DNA of 64,000 nt from Tenacibaculum agarivorans (GCF_001936575.1 NZ_MSMP01000003.1:124001-188000); one strand, 5' to 3'; counted from the first letter of the stretch, positions 25,879 to 35,130 are shown. The notes: a model not told the origin generated them from the letters alone. Translations and numbers: made by a program.

Positions 25879-26358
25879 ATGAAGAAATTTGTATTAGACG
25901 AAATCGATCATCAAATATTAGATATTTTAATCGAGAATGCGCGTACACCATTTACTGACATAGCGAAAAAATTATTAGTATCAGCAGGTACTATACACGT
26001 TCGTGTTAAGAAAATGGAAGATGAAGGTATTATCCAAGGTTCTACATTAACCTTAGATTACGAAAAAATGGGATATGCATTTATTGCACATGTTGGAATT
26101 TTCCTAGAGAAAACTTCTATGACACAACATGTTATTGATAATTTGCGTTTAATTCCTAATGTAACAGTTGCTTATGTAACTGCTGGAAAGTATAATATTT
26201 TCTGTAAGGTTAGAGCCAAAGATACTAATGATGCTAAAGATATTATTTACAAAATAGATGAAATTCACGGCGTAAATAGAACAGAAACTATGATTTCTTT
26301 AGAAGAAAGCATCAATGATAAAAAGAGAATGATGCATGCAATCTTCCAAGATTTCTAA
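25879..26358 (+). CDS. Lrp/AsnC family transcriptional regulator
   Basis: This 159-residue regulator has an N-terminal helix-turn-helix (about 8-55, DEIDHQILDILIENARTPF then LLVSAGTIHVRVKKMEDEGI). The C-terminal RAM ligand-binding domain spans about 70-150 (GYAFIAHVGIFLEKT, VTAGKYNIFCKVRAKD). Such proteins bind DNA as octamers and respond to amino acids. It lies downstream of the PLP/M14 pair, which could be its target. A TACTTTTG -7 box at 25845-25852 gives it its own promoter. Homologues of this length are highly conserved single-copy regulators in Flavobacteriia. Confidence 0.9.
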   Translation: MKKFVLDEIDHQILDILIENARTPFTDIAKKLLVSAGTIHVRVKKMEDEGIIQGSTLTLDYEKMGYAFIAHVGIFLEKTSMTQHVIDNLRLIPNVTVAYVTAGKYNIFCKVRAKDTNDAKDIIYKIDEIHGVNRTETMISLEESINDKKRMMHAIFQDF

Positions 26359-26380
26359 ATCATAATTTAAAAATTTTATA

Positions 26381-26420
26381 ACCGTCTTAATACTACTTTT
26401 GTATTATAGACGGTTTTTTT
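26381..26420 (+). terminator. Lrp gene terminator with embedded promoter-like box
   Basis: Arms accgtct (26381-26387) and agacggt, extended by taatac/gtatta, enclose a loop and are followed by TTTTTTT. The loop includes TACTTTTG (26394-26401), a perfect -7 promoter consensus about 40 bases before the truC start. Confidence 0.8.
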
Positions 26421-26436
26421 ATAGGTATTAATTTAA

Positions 26437-27144
26437 ATGAGAAATTTAACTCTAGAAGTTATTTACGAGGATGACTTTTGTATTTGTGTAACCAAACCAA
26501 ATGACATGGTTGTACATCATGCATTTCATTCAAGAAATGTAAGAGAAGAAACATCTTTACTACAATTATTAGATATACAATTCCAAGAGAAATTTTACCC
26601 CGTACATCGACTAGATAGACGTACTTCAGGAATAATTTTATTAAGTAAAGAAACACAGCATGTAGCTAAGTTTCAAAAGTTGTTTACAGAAAACGAAATA
26701 CAAAAAAAGTATTTAGGAGTTGTTAGAGGGTTTTCTCCTGATACAAGAGTTATAGACTCTCCTGTAAAAGGAAAAGATAGTAAGGTTTATAAAGAAGCAG
26801 AAACACATTTAAAAACATTACAAAATATAACCTTAAACGTACCTGTTAAACCATATGACACTTCTAGGTATAGCTTAGTAGAACTAACTCCAAAAACAGG
26901 AAGATTACACCAGCTACGCATTCATATGAATAAAATTAGCCATCCACTAATTGGTGATGGTAAATATGGAGATAAAAATCATAATGCCATGTTTGAAGAT
27001 AATTTTGGTTGGTTTAATTTATTTTTACATGCAAACGAACTTAATTTTGTACATCCTTTTTTAAATGAAGAATTAAATTTAAAGGCGAAACTTCCAGAAA
27101 ATTGGTTAGAACTATTTCAAAAGTTCAACTGGAATTATCTATAA
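26437..27144 (+). CDS. truC: tRNA pseudouridine synthase (TruC type)
   Basis: This 235-residue RluA-family enzyme has the catalytic motif HRLDRRTSGIILLS (Asp near 66). The motif YDTSRYSLVELTPKTGRLHQL matches the TruC pattern, and LIGDGKYGD and a C-terminal HPF segment complete the fold. TruC makes pseudouridine 65 in several tRNAs. There is no S4 domain, as expected for TruC. The assignment to TruC rather than another short RluA member rests on these motif comparisons. The upstream terminator of the Lrp gene may also carry its promoter. Confidence 0.8.
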   Translation: MRNLTLEVIYEDDFCICVTKPNDMVVHHAFHSRNVREETSLLQLLDIQFQEKFYPVHRLDRRTSGIILLSKETQHVAKFQKLFTENEIQKKYLGVVRGFSPDTRVIDSPVKGKDSKVYKEAETHLKTLQNITLNVPVKPYDTSRYSLVELTPKTGRLHQLRIHMNKISHPLIGDGKYGDKNHNAMFEDNFGWFNLFLHANELNFVHPFLNEELNLKAKLPENWLELFQKFNWNYL

Positions 27145-27188
27145 CCAAATTAATTTGCTAAATAAACTCTTACTTATATCTTTATACT

Positions 27189-28067
27189 ATGGAAAAAAAG
27201 CTTCCAAGAATAAATTTTGACACAAAAAGAGTTTTTGATATAGAAGTAATGACTCTCAAGGAAACGTTCAGTAAACTTGAGAAGATAAATAACCATGATC
27301 CTTATAAATCACATAAAATAAAATTTTACCTTATTTTATATGTCACAAAAGATGCATATGAACATTATGTGGATTTTAAATACTACAATTTAACAGCAGG
27401 AAGTATTTTATTTATAGCCAAAAATCAAGTACACCACTTCACCAAGAAATTAGAATTAGCAGAAGGTTATTGTATTGTTTTAAACAGTAATTTTTTAGAA
27501 AAAAGATTTTTTTTATCTGAAAACATTAAATTGAATAGGTTATATAATTACCATTTAGAAAATCCAGCTATCAATGGTAATGAAATTGAAGAAGATGACT
27601 TTAGTAATTTAATTAAACAACTATATAAAGAATATACGAATTCAGAATTATTTGCTAAAAAAGAAATACTTAGTACTTTACTTCATTTATTTCTTCTTAA
27701 AGCTGAAAGGGTACAACAAAAACGTTCTTTCACACAAATTAAAACGAATAGAATAGTTATTTTTAATAGATTTATAGAGTTTATTGAAAATGAGTATTCT
27801 ACTACTAGAAGTTCAAGGTATTATGCATCTAAATTAAACATTTCATACAAGCTTTTAAATGAAATAGTTAAGGAGTTAACAAAAAAAACAGTTAAAGAGT
27901 TTATTGACGATTTTGTTACCGTTGAAATCAAAAGATATCTTGTATCTACATCATTATCGATAAAAGAAATTAGTTATAAAACTGGCTTTGATGAGCCTTC
28001 AAATATGGTTAAATTCTTCAAACGTAATACACTTCAGACTCCAATTCAATTCAGAAATAAAATATAA
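27189..28067 (+). CDS. AraC family transcriptional regulator
   Basis: The 292-residue regulator has an N-terminal cupin-like sensing domain (about 40-140, YYNLTAGSILFIAKNQVHHF). The C-terminal double helix-turn-helix spans about 195-290 (YASKLNISYKLLNEIVKELT and SIKEISYKTGFDEPSNMVKFF). The effector is unknown. The next gene, a multi-domain lipoprotein at 28336, has the same orientation 268 bp downstream; this wide gap could hold operator sites and suggests, without proof, that the lipoprotein is a target. The gap itself shows AT-rich sequence with no convincing gene. Confidence 0.85.
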   Translation: MEKKLPRINFDTKRVFDIEVMTLKETFSKLEKINNHDPYKSHKIKFYLILYVTKDAYEHYVDFKYYNLTAGSILFIAKNQVHHFTKKLELAEGYCIVLNSNFLEKRFFLSENIKLNRLYNYHLENPAINGNEIEEDDFSNLIKQLYKEYTNSELFAKKEILSTLLHLFLLKAERVQQKRSFTQIKTNRIVIFNRFIEFIENEYSTTRSSRYYASKLNISYKLLNEIVKELTKKTVKEFIDDFVTVEIKRYLVSTSLSIKEISYKTGFDEPSNMVKFFKRNTLQTPIQFRNKI

Positions 28068-28335
28068 AAAGTTACACTTTTACCATTTTTATCATTAGTT
28101 TGATAACTAACATGCTCTATAAAAATTTCAATTTTGTAGTATAATTAAAATACCGTTAAAATGAAATTTTTAAACTTTAAATAACTTGATTTAATATTTT
28201 GAAAATCAATACTATTTAAAAGGTTTGTCAAATTGGTTATTAGGGTTCACTTTTACTATTATTAGCGCAACTTTCACCATTAATTGTTAAAACTTTTTCT
28301 TGAATTTTAAAGTTTAAATCAATCCAAACATTAAA

Positions 28336-29793
28336 ATGAAAAATTTTTCAAAGATTCTTATTATGTCGATAGTTTTAGGACTAAGTAGTTGTGAAACTCC
28401 AAAAAAAGAAGTAATAGTAGAAGTTACTACATTTAAAACTAAATCTACTACTAATAATCAAACTTTTAATACGCTAGATAGTGAAGTTGAAAATAATTTT
28501 ACTAGTAAGCAAAAAGGGTTTATTAAACGAGAAAGTACTACAAACGGAAATGGTGAATATACTGTTATAGTATATTGGGAAACACTACCGGATGCGGATG
28601 CATCTATGCAAAAATTTATGGGAGATACTTCTGTAGCTGGTTATGCAGCTATGATTGATCCTTCTACAATGAAAATGAATAGATATGTTACTACCGATGA
28701 GTTTAAAGCAGATGGTAGTGAATTTGTAGAAATTATGTCGTTTAATACGAATTCTGATGTAGACATTGAAAAGTTCAATGCAACCAACAAAGAAGTAGAA
28801 ACAGCTTTTACAAGTAAACAAAAAGGTTTTTTACAAAGAGCTGTTGGGAAAAATGATAAAGGAGAGCAAATTGTTTTAGTGTATTGGGATACCAAAGAAA
28901 ACTCAGATAATGTATTACAATCTTTTATGTCTCAACCCATTGCTAAAGAATTTATGGGAATGATGGATCAGTCATCTATCCGAATGAATCGTTTTTCAAC
29001 AATTAAATCTATAAAAAACAACAACATGGAATTATCAAACAAAGACAAAGTAGTAGCCTTATTAAATAGCTTTAATACAGGGGCTAAAGAACCAATCTCT
29101 TATATTAATCCTGAAAAATACATTCAACATAACTTAGCCGTAGCAGATGGTTTACAAGGGTTTGGAGAAGTAATGCAACATGCCCCACCACAAGGATTCA
29201 AAGCTAATGTAGTTAGAGCATTTGAAGATGGAGATTATGTATTTACACATACAGAATATGATTTTTTTGGTCCTAAAGCAGGTTTTGACGTCTTTCGTTT
29301 TGAAAATGGGAAAATAGTAGAACACTGGGATAATTTATTAGAAACTCAAAAACCTAATCCTAGTGGAAGAACTCAATTTGATGGAGCTACTGAAATTACT
29401 GATTTAGACAAAACTGAAGCTAATAAAAATACAGTAAAAGAATTTATAGAGAAAGTATTATTAGGACATGAAATGGATAAACTAACCACATACATAAATC
29501 CTAAAAAATACATTCAACATAATCCAGCTGTAGCAGATGGTTTAGAAGGCTTTGGAGCAGCAATGAAATACTTTGCTGAAAATGGATTAATAATGGAGTA
29601 TACTAAACTACACAAAGTATTAGGCCAAGGTAATTTTGTATTAACAATGAGCGAAGGAAAATTCGGAAAAGGAGAGCTTACTTCTTTTTACGATTTGTTT
29701 AGATTGGAAAATGGTCAGATTGTTGAACATTGGGATGTGATTGCTCCAATTCCACCAAAATCAGAGTGGAAGAACGAAAATGGAAAGTTTTAA
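28336..29793 (+). CDS. Lipoprotein with two ABM-like and two SnoaL/NTF2-like domains
   Basis: The 485-residue lipoprotein has its lipid Cys in LGLSSCETP (residue 19). Residues about 27-120 and 133-222 are a tandem pair of dimeric alpha/beta-barrel domains, as in antibiotic biosynthesis monooxygenases. They share the pattern FTSKQKGF followed by VYW. Residues about 235-345 and 370-480 are a tandem pair of SnoaL/NTF2-like domains, each with INP-KYIQHN-AVADGL and ending in VEHWD. The four-unit protein has no obvious catalytic residues to name. A surface small-molecule binding or detoxification role is an inference. An AraC regulator precedes it and a terminator follows. Confidence 0.75.
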   Translation: MKNFSKILIMSIVLGLSSCETPKKEVIVEVTTFKTKSTTNNQTFNTLDSEVENNFTSKQKGFIKRESTTNGNGEYTVIVYWETLPDADASMQKFMGDTSVAGYAAMIDPSTMKMNRYVTTDEFKADGSEFVEIMSFNTNSDVDIEKFNATNKEVETAFTSKQKGFLQRAVGKNDKGEQIVLVYWDTKENSDNVLQSFMSQPIAKEFMGMMDQSSIRMNRFSTIKSIKNNNMELSNKDKVVALLNSFNTGAKEPISYINPEKYIQHNLAVADGLQGFGEVMQHAPPQGFKANVVRAFEDGDYVFTHTEYDFFGPKAGFDVFRFENGKIVEHWDNLLETQKPNPSGRTQFDGATEITDLDKTEANKNTVKEFIEKVLLGHEMDKLTTYINPKKYIQHNPAVADGLEGFGAAMKYFAENGLIMEYTKLHKVLGQGNFVLTMSEGKFGKGELTSFYDLFRLENGQIVEHWDVIAPIPPKSEWKNENGKF

Positions 29794-29814
29794 GTTTAGA
29801 TTGTAGTATAACTA

Positions 29815-29850
29815 TAAAAAGGGGCATCTAAATGAAGATGCTCCTTTTTT
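29815..29850 (+). terminator. Terminator of the four-domain lipoprotein gene
   Basis: Arms gcatct and agatgc, flanked by complementary A/G and C/T runs, end in TTTTTT just before the methyltransferase gene. Confidence 0.85.
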
Positions 29851-29862
29851 AATCAAAAAAGT

Positions 29863-30492
29863 ATGGCTGAATTAAATGCAATAGAAAATACAATAGAAGA
29901 ATTATATAATGATTCTAAAAATGATTACATAAAAATGGTTAAAAGTGTCGCTAAAAGAGTTTTTAGACCGCTTAAACCTGAAGATTTTAAAGAGGTATAT
30001 TTATCCATTTCTAGAGAACAAGGAAAAGATTTAGTTACACTTATTAAAAAGGAGCAATGCAAAAATATTGTAGAATTTGGTACTTCTTTCGGAATATCAA
30101 CATTATTTCTAGCACAAGGAATTATCGAAACCAAGGGTAATATAGTTACCACTGAATTAATAGAAGGCAAAGCTCTAAAAGCCATAGAAAACTTTAAAAA
30201 GGCAGGTGTAAATGATTATATAGAAGTTCGAATAGGAGATGCATTACAAACATTAAAAAATTATGCTTCTTCAATTGATCTGCTGGTTTTAGATGGTTGG
30301 AAAGATCTATACCTACCAGTTTTTAAATTATTAGAGCCTAATTTTCATAAAAAGACCATTATTTATGTTGATAATGCTGATATGTTAGAAAGTAAAGTAT
30401 TTCTTGAAATAGTGGCTAAAGATGATACATATCAATTAGAATCAATGTATGGAGGAAAAGTATATTTAATTACTATAAAAAATGAGGAATAA
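29863..30492 (+). CDS. O-methyltransferase-like SAM-dependent protein
   Basis: The 209-residue protein has a class I methyltransferase core close to the O-methyltransferase family 3 (catechol type). The SAM site is VEFGTSFGISTLFLAQG (about 68-84), followed by TTELIEG, then RIGDALQTL and LLVLDGWKDLYLP. The last replaces the usual DADK metal-binding motif. An N-terminal helical arm precedes the core. The substrate is unknown. It starts only 12 bases after a terminator, so its transcription probably depends on read-through or a promoter inside the preceding gene. Confidence 0.75.
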   Translation: MAELNAIENTIEELYNDSKNDYIKMVKSVAKRVFRPLKPEDFKEVYLSISREQGKDLVTLIKKEQCKNIVEFGTSFGISTLFLAQGIIETKGNIVTTELIEGKALKAIENFKKAGVNDYIEVRIGDALQTLKNYASSIDLLVLDGWKDLYLPVFKLLEPNFHKKTIIYVDNADMLESKVFLEIVAKDDTYQLESMYGGKVYLITIKNEE

Positions 30493-30538
30493 CTAGTTTT
30501 AATGTATTGAGGTATTCAGTACGCTTGTATAGTATTTA

Positions 30539-32563
30539 TTAGGCCTTCCATGAAAATTTAATTGTAGTGCCTATACCTTTTTTAGATTCCACAGATATAG
30601 TTCCCTGATTTTCTGAAACTAGTTTTTTAACGATTGAAAGTCCAATACCTGTACTTTCAATTTCGTCATTATCGTTTAATTTATTAAACATTTCAAAGAT
30701 CTTTGTATGATATTGAGGATCGATACCTGGACCATTATCTTTTACTGAAAATACATATTGTTTAGGAAACTCTTCTACATCTATAGTAACAATAGCTTTC
30801 TCTTTATCATTGTACTTAATAGCATTACTAATTAAATTTTGAAATACATGTTCTAGTTCAATTCTATTGGTATAAATCTCGATATTACTTTTAGGGAAAA
30901 TAATAGTATTTTCATTTTTATGATTTACAACATCATTAAGTTCTTGTAATAAATCATTTAGTTTAAAAATTTCTTTTCCTTTATTGCCTTTGGCAGCTTT
31001 AGAATATGCTAATAAACCGTTAATTAAAGCATTCATTTTGCTAATTCTATCTTTTAATAACACAAAATGCTGTTCAGTCTCTTCATTTATTTTAGTATCT
31101 AAATCTTCTTCAATAAAAGTTACCAAAGTATGCATGGCTATAAGCGGTGCTTTTAGATCATGTGATACAATATGATTAAAACTATCTAATTCTGCATTAG
31201 AGCTTTCTAATTGACGCAAATTTTCTTTAAGTTCTATATTCATTTTAGAAAGTTCTTGAGATTTTACGGAAAGTTGCTTTTTTTGATCAACTTCAACTTC
31301 TTTAGCGATTTCCAATTCTTTAAAAGAATCAGAAAATCTAGCCATAAGTAACATAGACAATAACAAGAAAATGGCTACATAACCAAAATTTACATATATG
31401 ATAGCATGACCTCTTTCTCCAATGAAGAAAAAAATATGGAATGAAAATACAATTGAACCTAATAATGTACTTGCTAACATTAAAATAGAATCATGACGAT
31501 TACCCGTGATTGCTTTCATAATAGTAAAAACAACATAAATGATATTTACAATCATATATATCAAAAAAGGTAATATTAATTGAGTAAAATAGGGTGGTGG
31601 TAATACAATTACAAGAGCACTTAATAGCAAAAAGCCATATTTTAAAATTTTTATATACCATTGATGTACATAGTCGGAAAAAATTACAGAGAAAAATAAA
31701 CTAGCACTAGTACCTGCCAAAAATAAAGACACGTATTCTATTTTAGTTAATAAACACCAACTTGCAGTTTTAAAAATAGTGGCAAAAGGTGCGTATCGAT
31801 CACTTAAACCCATGTAAGCTAAAAAAACACAGGCAATACCAAAATATAGTATGGCTTTATCTTTATTCCAATACATCGAAAAGAAAATAAGAAAGAAAAT
31901 CCCAATAAAACTCAGACAACCTATAAAAAGTACATCAGCTATAATTCTAACTGATTTTTTATAATTAAGATAATTACTAGGTCCAACAATTAAAGCTTCA
32001 TTAATTCCTCCTTTATTATGATAAAAATTTGCTACTTGAATTACAATTTCAAAATTTGTTTCGTTGGTATGTAAAGGAATCATTTGAGAAAACCTTCTAT
32101 GCAAAGTTGTTGATTCTGAAACGCCAGCATGACCGATTTCTGATATTAGTTTTCCATTAATCCATAATTTAGACGAGGAATATAATTTAGGTATGTATAA
32201 AGAAAGAGGTGGTGTGTTTTTAAGAATGGTAAACTGTAATCTGTAGGTAGCATAACCAAAAGAAGGAAATTTTTTACCTTGAGGAGATGTATATTTTGTC
32301 CAGCTGTCAGTACCAACTTTTATAAACGTTTTATTTTTAAATTGACCTGGTTCTATGAATTCACTCCAATAAAATTCCCAATCAGATTCTAATTTAATCT
32401 GAGTATCATTATTAAAAACAGTATTTTCTAAGTTCAATACATTAATATCATCTGATTGAAAGTCAAGACTGAACACTTGATTCACAGACAACAATAATGT
32501 CACAAAAAAACATACCAATTTTAATTTTTTATGGTTTAGCAACCAATACGTCATTGGGAACAC
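30539..32563 (-). CDS. 7TMR-DISM-type sensor histidine kinase
   Basis: This 674-residue kinase has a signal segment and an extracytoplasmic galactose-binding-like sensor (about 40-200, with LKLESDWEFYW-like and KLWINGKLI motifs). A seven-helix 7TMR-DISM membrane unit (about 208-412) and a coiled-coil linker follow. The HisKA domain has the phospho-His at 468 (VSHDLKAPL). The HATPase domain has N, G1 and G2 boxes (LISNAIKYND, VKDNGPGIDP, STGIGLSIVKKL). The sensor fold suggests binding of carbohydrate-like ligands. No response regulator gene is adjacent, so it is an orphan kinase. A Met at residue 4 is an alternative start. Confidence 0.88.
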   Translation of the reverse strand: MFPMTYWLLNHKKLKLVCFFVTLLLSVNQVFSLDFQSDDINVLNLENTVFNNDTQIKLESDWEFYWSEFIEPGQFKNKTFIKVGTDSWTKYTSPQGKKFPSFGYATYRLQFTILKNTPPLSLYIPKLYSSSKLWINGKLISEIGHAGVSESTTLHRRFSQMIPLHTNETNFEIVIQVANFYHNKGGINEALIVGPSNYLNYKKSVRIIADVLFIGCLSFIGIFFLIFFSMYWNKDKAILYFGIACVFLAYMGLSDRYAPFATIFKTASWCLLTKIEYVSLFLAGTSASLFFSVIFSDYVHQWYIKILKYGFLLLSALVIVLPPPYFTQLILPFLIYMIVNIIYVVFTIMKAITGNRHDSILMLASTLLGSIVFSFHIFFFIGERGHAIIYVNFGYVAIFLLLSMLLMARFSDSFKELEIAKEVEVDQKKQLSVKSQELSKMNIELKENLRQLESSNAELDSFNHIVSHDLKAPLIAMHTLVTFIEEDLDTKINEETEQHFVLLKDRISKMNALINGLLAYSKAAKGNKGKEIFKLNDLLQELNDVVNHKNENTIIFPKSNIEIYTNRIELEHVFQNLISNAIKYNDKEKAIVTIDVEEFPKQYVFSVKDNGPGIDPQYHTKIFEMFNKLNDNDEIESTGIGLSIVKKLVSENQGTISVESKKGIGTTIKFSWKA

Positions 32564-32840
32564 TTGTTAATTCAAATTCAAACAACCAAAATACTTAATA
32601 TAAATGACTTTAAAAATAGTAAACTTAGACATTATGCTAATTTTTTTAACTTTATTTTGAGTACTTCAATATTTCATAGACTTTTAAAATGTGATTGTTT
32701 ATTTTTAGTATTTCCGTTTATTATTACTGATAATTGAAAGTATTTAGTAGGCAACTGGAATAGTAAGGGATTATTATAATCATATTCATAACAAGCTGAA
32801 AAAACTTTTGATAAATTAAACTTTATAGAATAGCATTTCG

Positions 32841-34148
32841 CTATTCTATAAAATCTAAAGGATCTAAATGTTTACCATTTTGCTTTACTTCATAATGTAA
32901 ATGAGGACCAGTAGATCTTCCTGTATTTCCTACATAGCCAATAACCTCTCCCTTTTTAACTTTAGTATTCTGAGTTACTTTAAAACTATCCAAATGCGCA
33001 TACCAGGTTTCATAGCCATTATCATGAATTATAATAATTAAATTCCCCCAAACACCTTCAGAGCTTGCTTTAGCAATAACCCCGTTTTCAGTAGCTATTA
33101 CAGGAGTTCCTATTTTAGCTTTAATATCTATACCTGTGTGAATAACACCTTTATTTACTTTCGGATGTCTACCTTTCTGACCAAAGTAAGCCGTTATATT
33201 TTCTGCAGAAGTATTTTGTAATGGAAATAAAGAAGGAGGCGTATTATAAGTACGTTTCATTCCAATAGGAATATTAAATGGAATTTCTTCTATTGGTGTT
33301 GTGAATGCAGAAACTAAAATCAGACACAGAGGTAATAATAAAAAGTACTTTATTTTATGTAATTGATTTGATTTTTGTTTAGTAATCATGACAATTCGTT
33401 GTTTTAAAATTGGGTTATTAAAATAATTATAAGCGTTATTTGTTTTTTGATTATCAATGGTATCCATTAACAATTTCAAATACATTGAAGGCTTAACGTT
33501 AGAAGTTAGGACAGCTTTATCTGCTTGAAACTCATGAATGGATTTAATTGATTTTCTGTAGAAATATGACAATGGATTAAACCAAAAAAACGAAAAATAG
33601 ATTTCATAAAAAAGGATATCATAAGAGTGTTTGAGTCTTATATGAGCTTTTTCATGAGCAACAATTAGATCGTTATGCTTCATTTTTTTGGGGATAAAAA
33701 TCCAATTGATAAAGGAGAATATTTCTTTAGTATCTATAAAGACTAAATGATAGCCATTACCTTGTTTTTTTGCAGTATTTTTCTGTAAACGAATTAACTC
33801 TAAAACGCTAAAAAAAAATTTTGAAATACTTATGATTACCCCTAAAACATAAATTACTAGTAAAAACTGATGGTAATTAATATCAGTAAACTTTTGTTTG
33901 ACTTGTTGAACAGTAGTATTTTGCTCAAAGCTGTATGAGTTTACCTCTTCTAAGATAGGAACCTCTACAATAACTTGACTTAATTGAGGAAGTAAAGTAT
34001 TTGATAAAGGTAGACAAATAGATAAAGGAATGATTGTTAATAAAATTGCTCTATTGATACCATAAAAGGTATGTGATTTTAAAAACAAAACATAAAAAAG
34101 ATATAGTAAACCAAAAACTACAGTTACCTGTATAAGATATAAAAGCAT
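32841..34148 (-). CDS. BlaR1-like M56 metallopeptidase fused to M23 (LytM) endopeptidase
   Basis: The 435-residue protein joins two peptidases. Residues 1-280 form an M56/BlaR1-type membrane unit with helices at about 5-22, 36-50, 95-115 and 265-283. Its zinc motif HEKAH is at 165-169, and the third ligand is probably in HEFQADKAV (205-213). Residues 310-435 are a complete M23 LytM domain: HTGID at 337-341, WYAHLD at 382-387 and HLHYE at 416-420. Topology puts the M23 domain outside the cytoplasmic membrane. The BlaI-type repressor gene ends 1 bp upstream of the start, so this is a sensor-protease pair. Fusing the sensor position to a peptidoglycan hydrolase is unusual. Confidence 0.85.
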   Translation of the reverse strand: MLLYLIQVTVVFGLLYLFYVLFLKSHTFYGINRAILLTIIPLSICLPLSNTLLPQLSQVIVEVPILEEVNSYSFEQNTTVQQVKQKFTDINYHQFLLVIYVLGVIISISKFFFSVLELIRLQKNTAKKQGNGYHLVFIDTKEIFSFINWIFIPKKMKHNDLIVAHEKAHIRLKHSYDILFYEIYFSFFWFNPLSYFYRKSIKSIHEFQADKAVLTSNVKPSMYLKLLMDTIDNQKTNNAYNYFNNPILKQRIVMITKQKSNQLHKIKYFLLLPLCLILVSAFTTPIEEIPFNIPIGMKRTYNTPPSLFPLQNTSAENITAYFGQKGRHPKVNKGVIHTGIDIKAKIGTPVIATENGVIAKASSEGVWGNLIIIIHDNGYETWYAHLDSFKVTQNTKVKKGEVIGYVGNTGRSTGPHLHYEVKQNGKHLDPLDFIE

Positions 34149-34149
34149 A

Positions 34150-34533
34150 CTATTTATTTTTATCCTTTAATGTATCAATTTTATCCTCTAACATTTTTTT
34201 CATTTGTTCCAATTCAGTTAAGCTTAAATCTTCATCTGATGTAAAAAAAGAGGCAAACTTACTTGTAGAACCATTGAAAAAGTTTCCAATTACATTTTTC
34301 ATATGATTTCTAAAATATACTTCCTTTGAAATAGCAGGATAATATTGACGAACTTTACCATAAGTTTCGAATTTTAAAAAATTCTTTTTAACCAAAACTC
34401 TCACTACAGTTGAAATTGTTGTATAAGCAGGTTTAGGTTCAGGAAATTCATTTACAATGTCTTTTAAGAAAACTTTGTCTAATTTCCATACATATTTCAT
34501 GATTTGCTCTTCAGCTTTAGTTAGTTCATTCAT
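34150..34533 (-). CDS. BlaI/MecI/CopY family transcriptional repressor
   Basis: This 127-residue winged-helix repressor matches the BlaI family: LTKAEEQIMKYVWKLDKVFL, then KPAYTTISTVVRVLVKKNFL. The acidic C-terminal dimerisation region is the part usually cut by the partner protease. The M56 protein is encoded directly downstream (one-base gap). In the classical system the membrane protease is activated by a wall signal and leads to cleavage of the repressor. A tandem inverted repeat of MecI/BlaI-operator form lies 30-65 bp upstream and suggests autoregulation. Confidence 0.9.
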   Translation of the reverse strand: MNELTKAEEQIMKYVWKLDKVFLKDIVNEFPEPKPAYTTISTVVRVLVKKNFLKFETYGKVRQYYPAISKEVYFRNHMKNVIGNFFNGSTSKFASFFTSDEDLSLTELEQMKKMLEDKIDTLKDKNK

Positions 34534-34561
34534 AGTACAAATATATAAATATTTTTTGTAT

Positions 34562-34597
34562 AACTATAAAAATAGTAATAAAACTATTTTTATAGTT
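34562..34597. promoter_or_regulatory. Tandem BlaI-type operators
   Basis: Two 14-bp units of form ACTA-N6-TAGT lie at 34563-34576 and 34583-34596, 20 bp apart centre to centre. Each is nearly palindromic, and together they form a 15-bp perfect inverted repeat with a six-base spacer. The form matches the known MecI/BlaI operator ACTACATATGTAGT at its outer bases. They lie between the repressor gene start (34533) and the divergent membrane gene (34704). Confidence 0.6.
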
Positions 34598-34703
34598 GTT
34601 TGATTGCATTTCAACTAAGTTTAACGACAATTCAAAATTTTATATCTCAAATATTTCAAAATAGTCTGATATTTAACCATCTATTAATCAAAAAAATATA
34701 TTT

Positions 34704-35129
34704 ATGACACCAACAGAAGTTTTTTCAATCGCAGGTATGCTTACTATGCCTATGTGGATTTTAATGATCTTTTTACCTAAATGGTCAGTAACCAGGTTCT
34801 TAATTGATTTTAAAATTATTCCTCTGTTATTATCAGTAATCTATGCTATTTATATATTCATAGCCATACGAGAGGGAGGAATGATGGATTTTGGGAGTCT
34901 TGGATCCGTAATGGAATTATTTACTGTAGAAAATGCAGTATTAGCTGGATCGGTACATTACTTGGCTTTTGATTTATTGATAGGGATGTGGATGCTGGAT
35001 TTGAATAAAAAATTGAATATTCACCAAGTACTTATGGCACCTTGTTTATTTGGTACTTTCATGTTTGGGCCTATTGGTTTTTTATTGTTTATGATTATTA
35101 AAACTACTAAAAGCATTCAAGAAAAGTAA
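34704..35129 (+). CDS. ABA4-like (DUF4281) membrane protein
   Basis: The 141-residue protein has four hydrophobic segments and the ABA4/DUF4281 pattern: MPMWILMIFLPKW, then AVLAGSVHYLAFDLLIGMWM and GFLLFMIIK. Plant ABA4 acts in neoxanthin (carotenoid) formation; bacterial members are uncharacterised, and no carotenoid genes are nearby. It is the first gene of a four-gene plus-strand series (34704-37766), with a one-base gap to the next gene. The shared upstream region contains the BlaI-type operators, so this operon may also be controlled by the repressor. Confidence 0.75.
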   Translation: MTPTEVFSIAGMLTMPMWILMIFLPKWSVTRFLIDFKIIPLLLSVIYAIYIFIAIREGGMMDFGSLGSVMELFTVENAVLAGSVHYLAFDLLIGMWMLDLNKKLNIHQVLMAPCLFGTFMFGPIGFLLFMIIKTTKSIQEK

Positions 35130-35130
35130 T

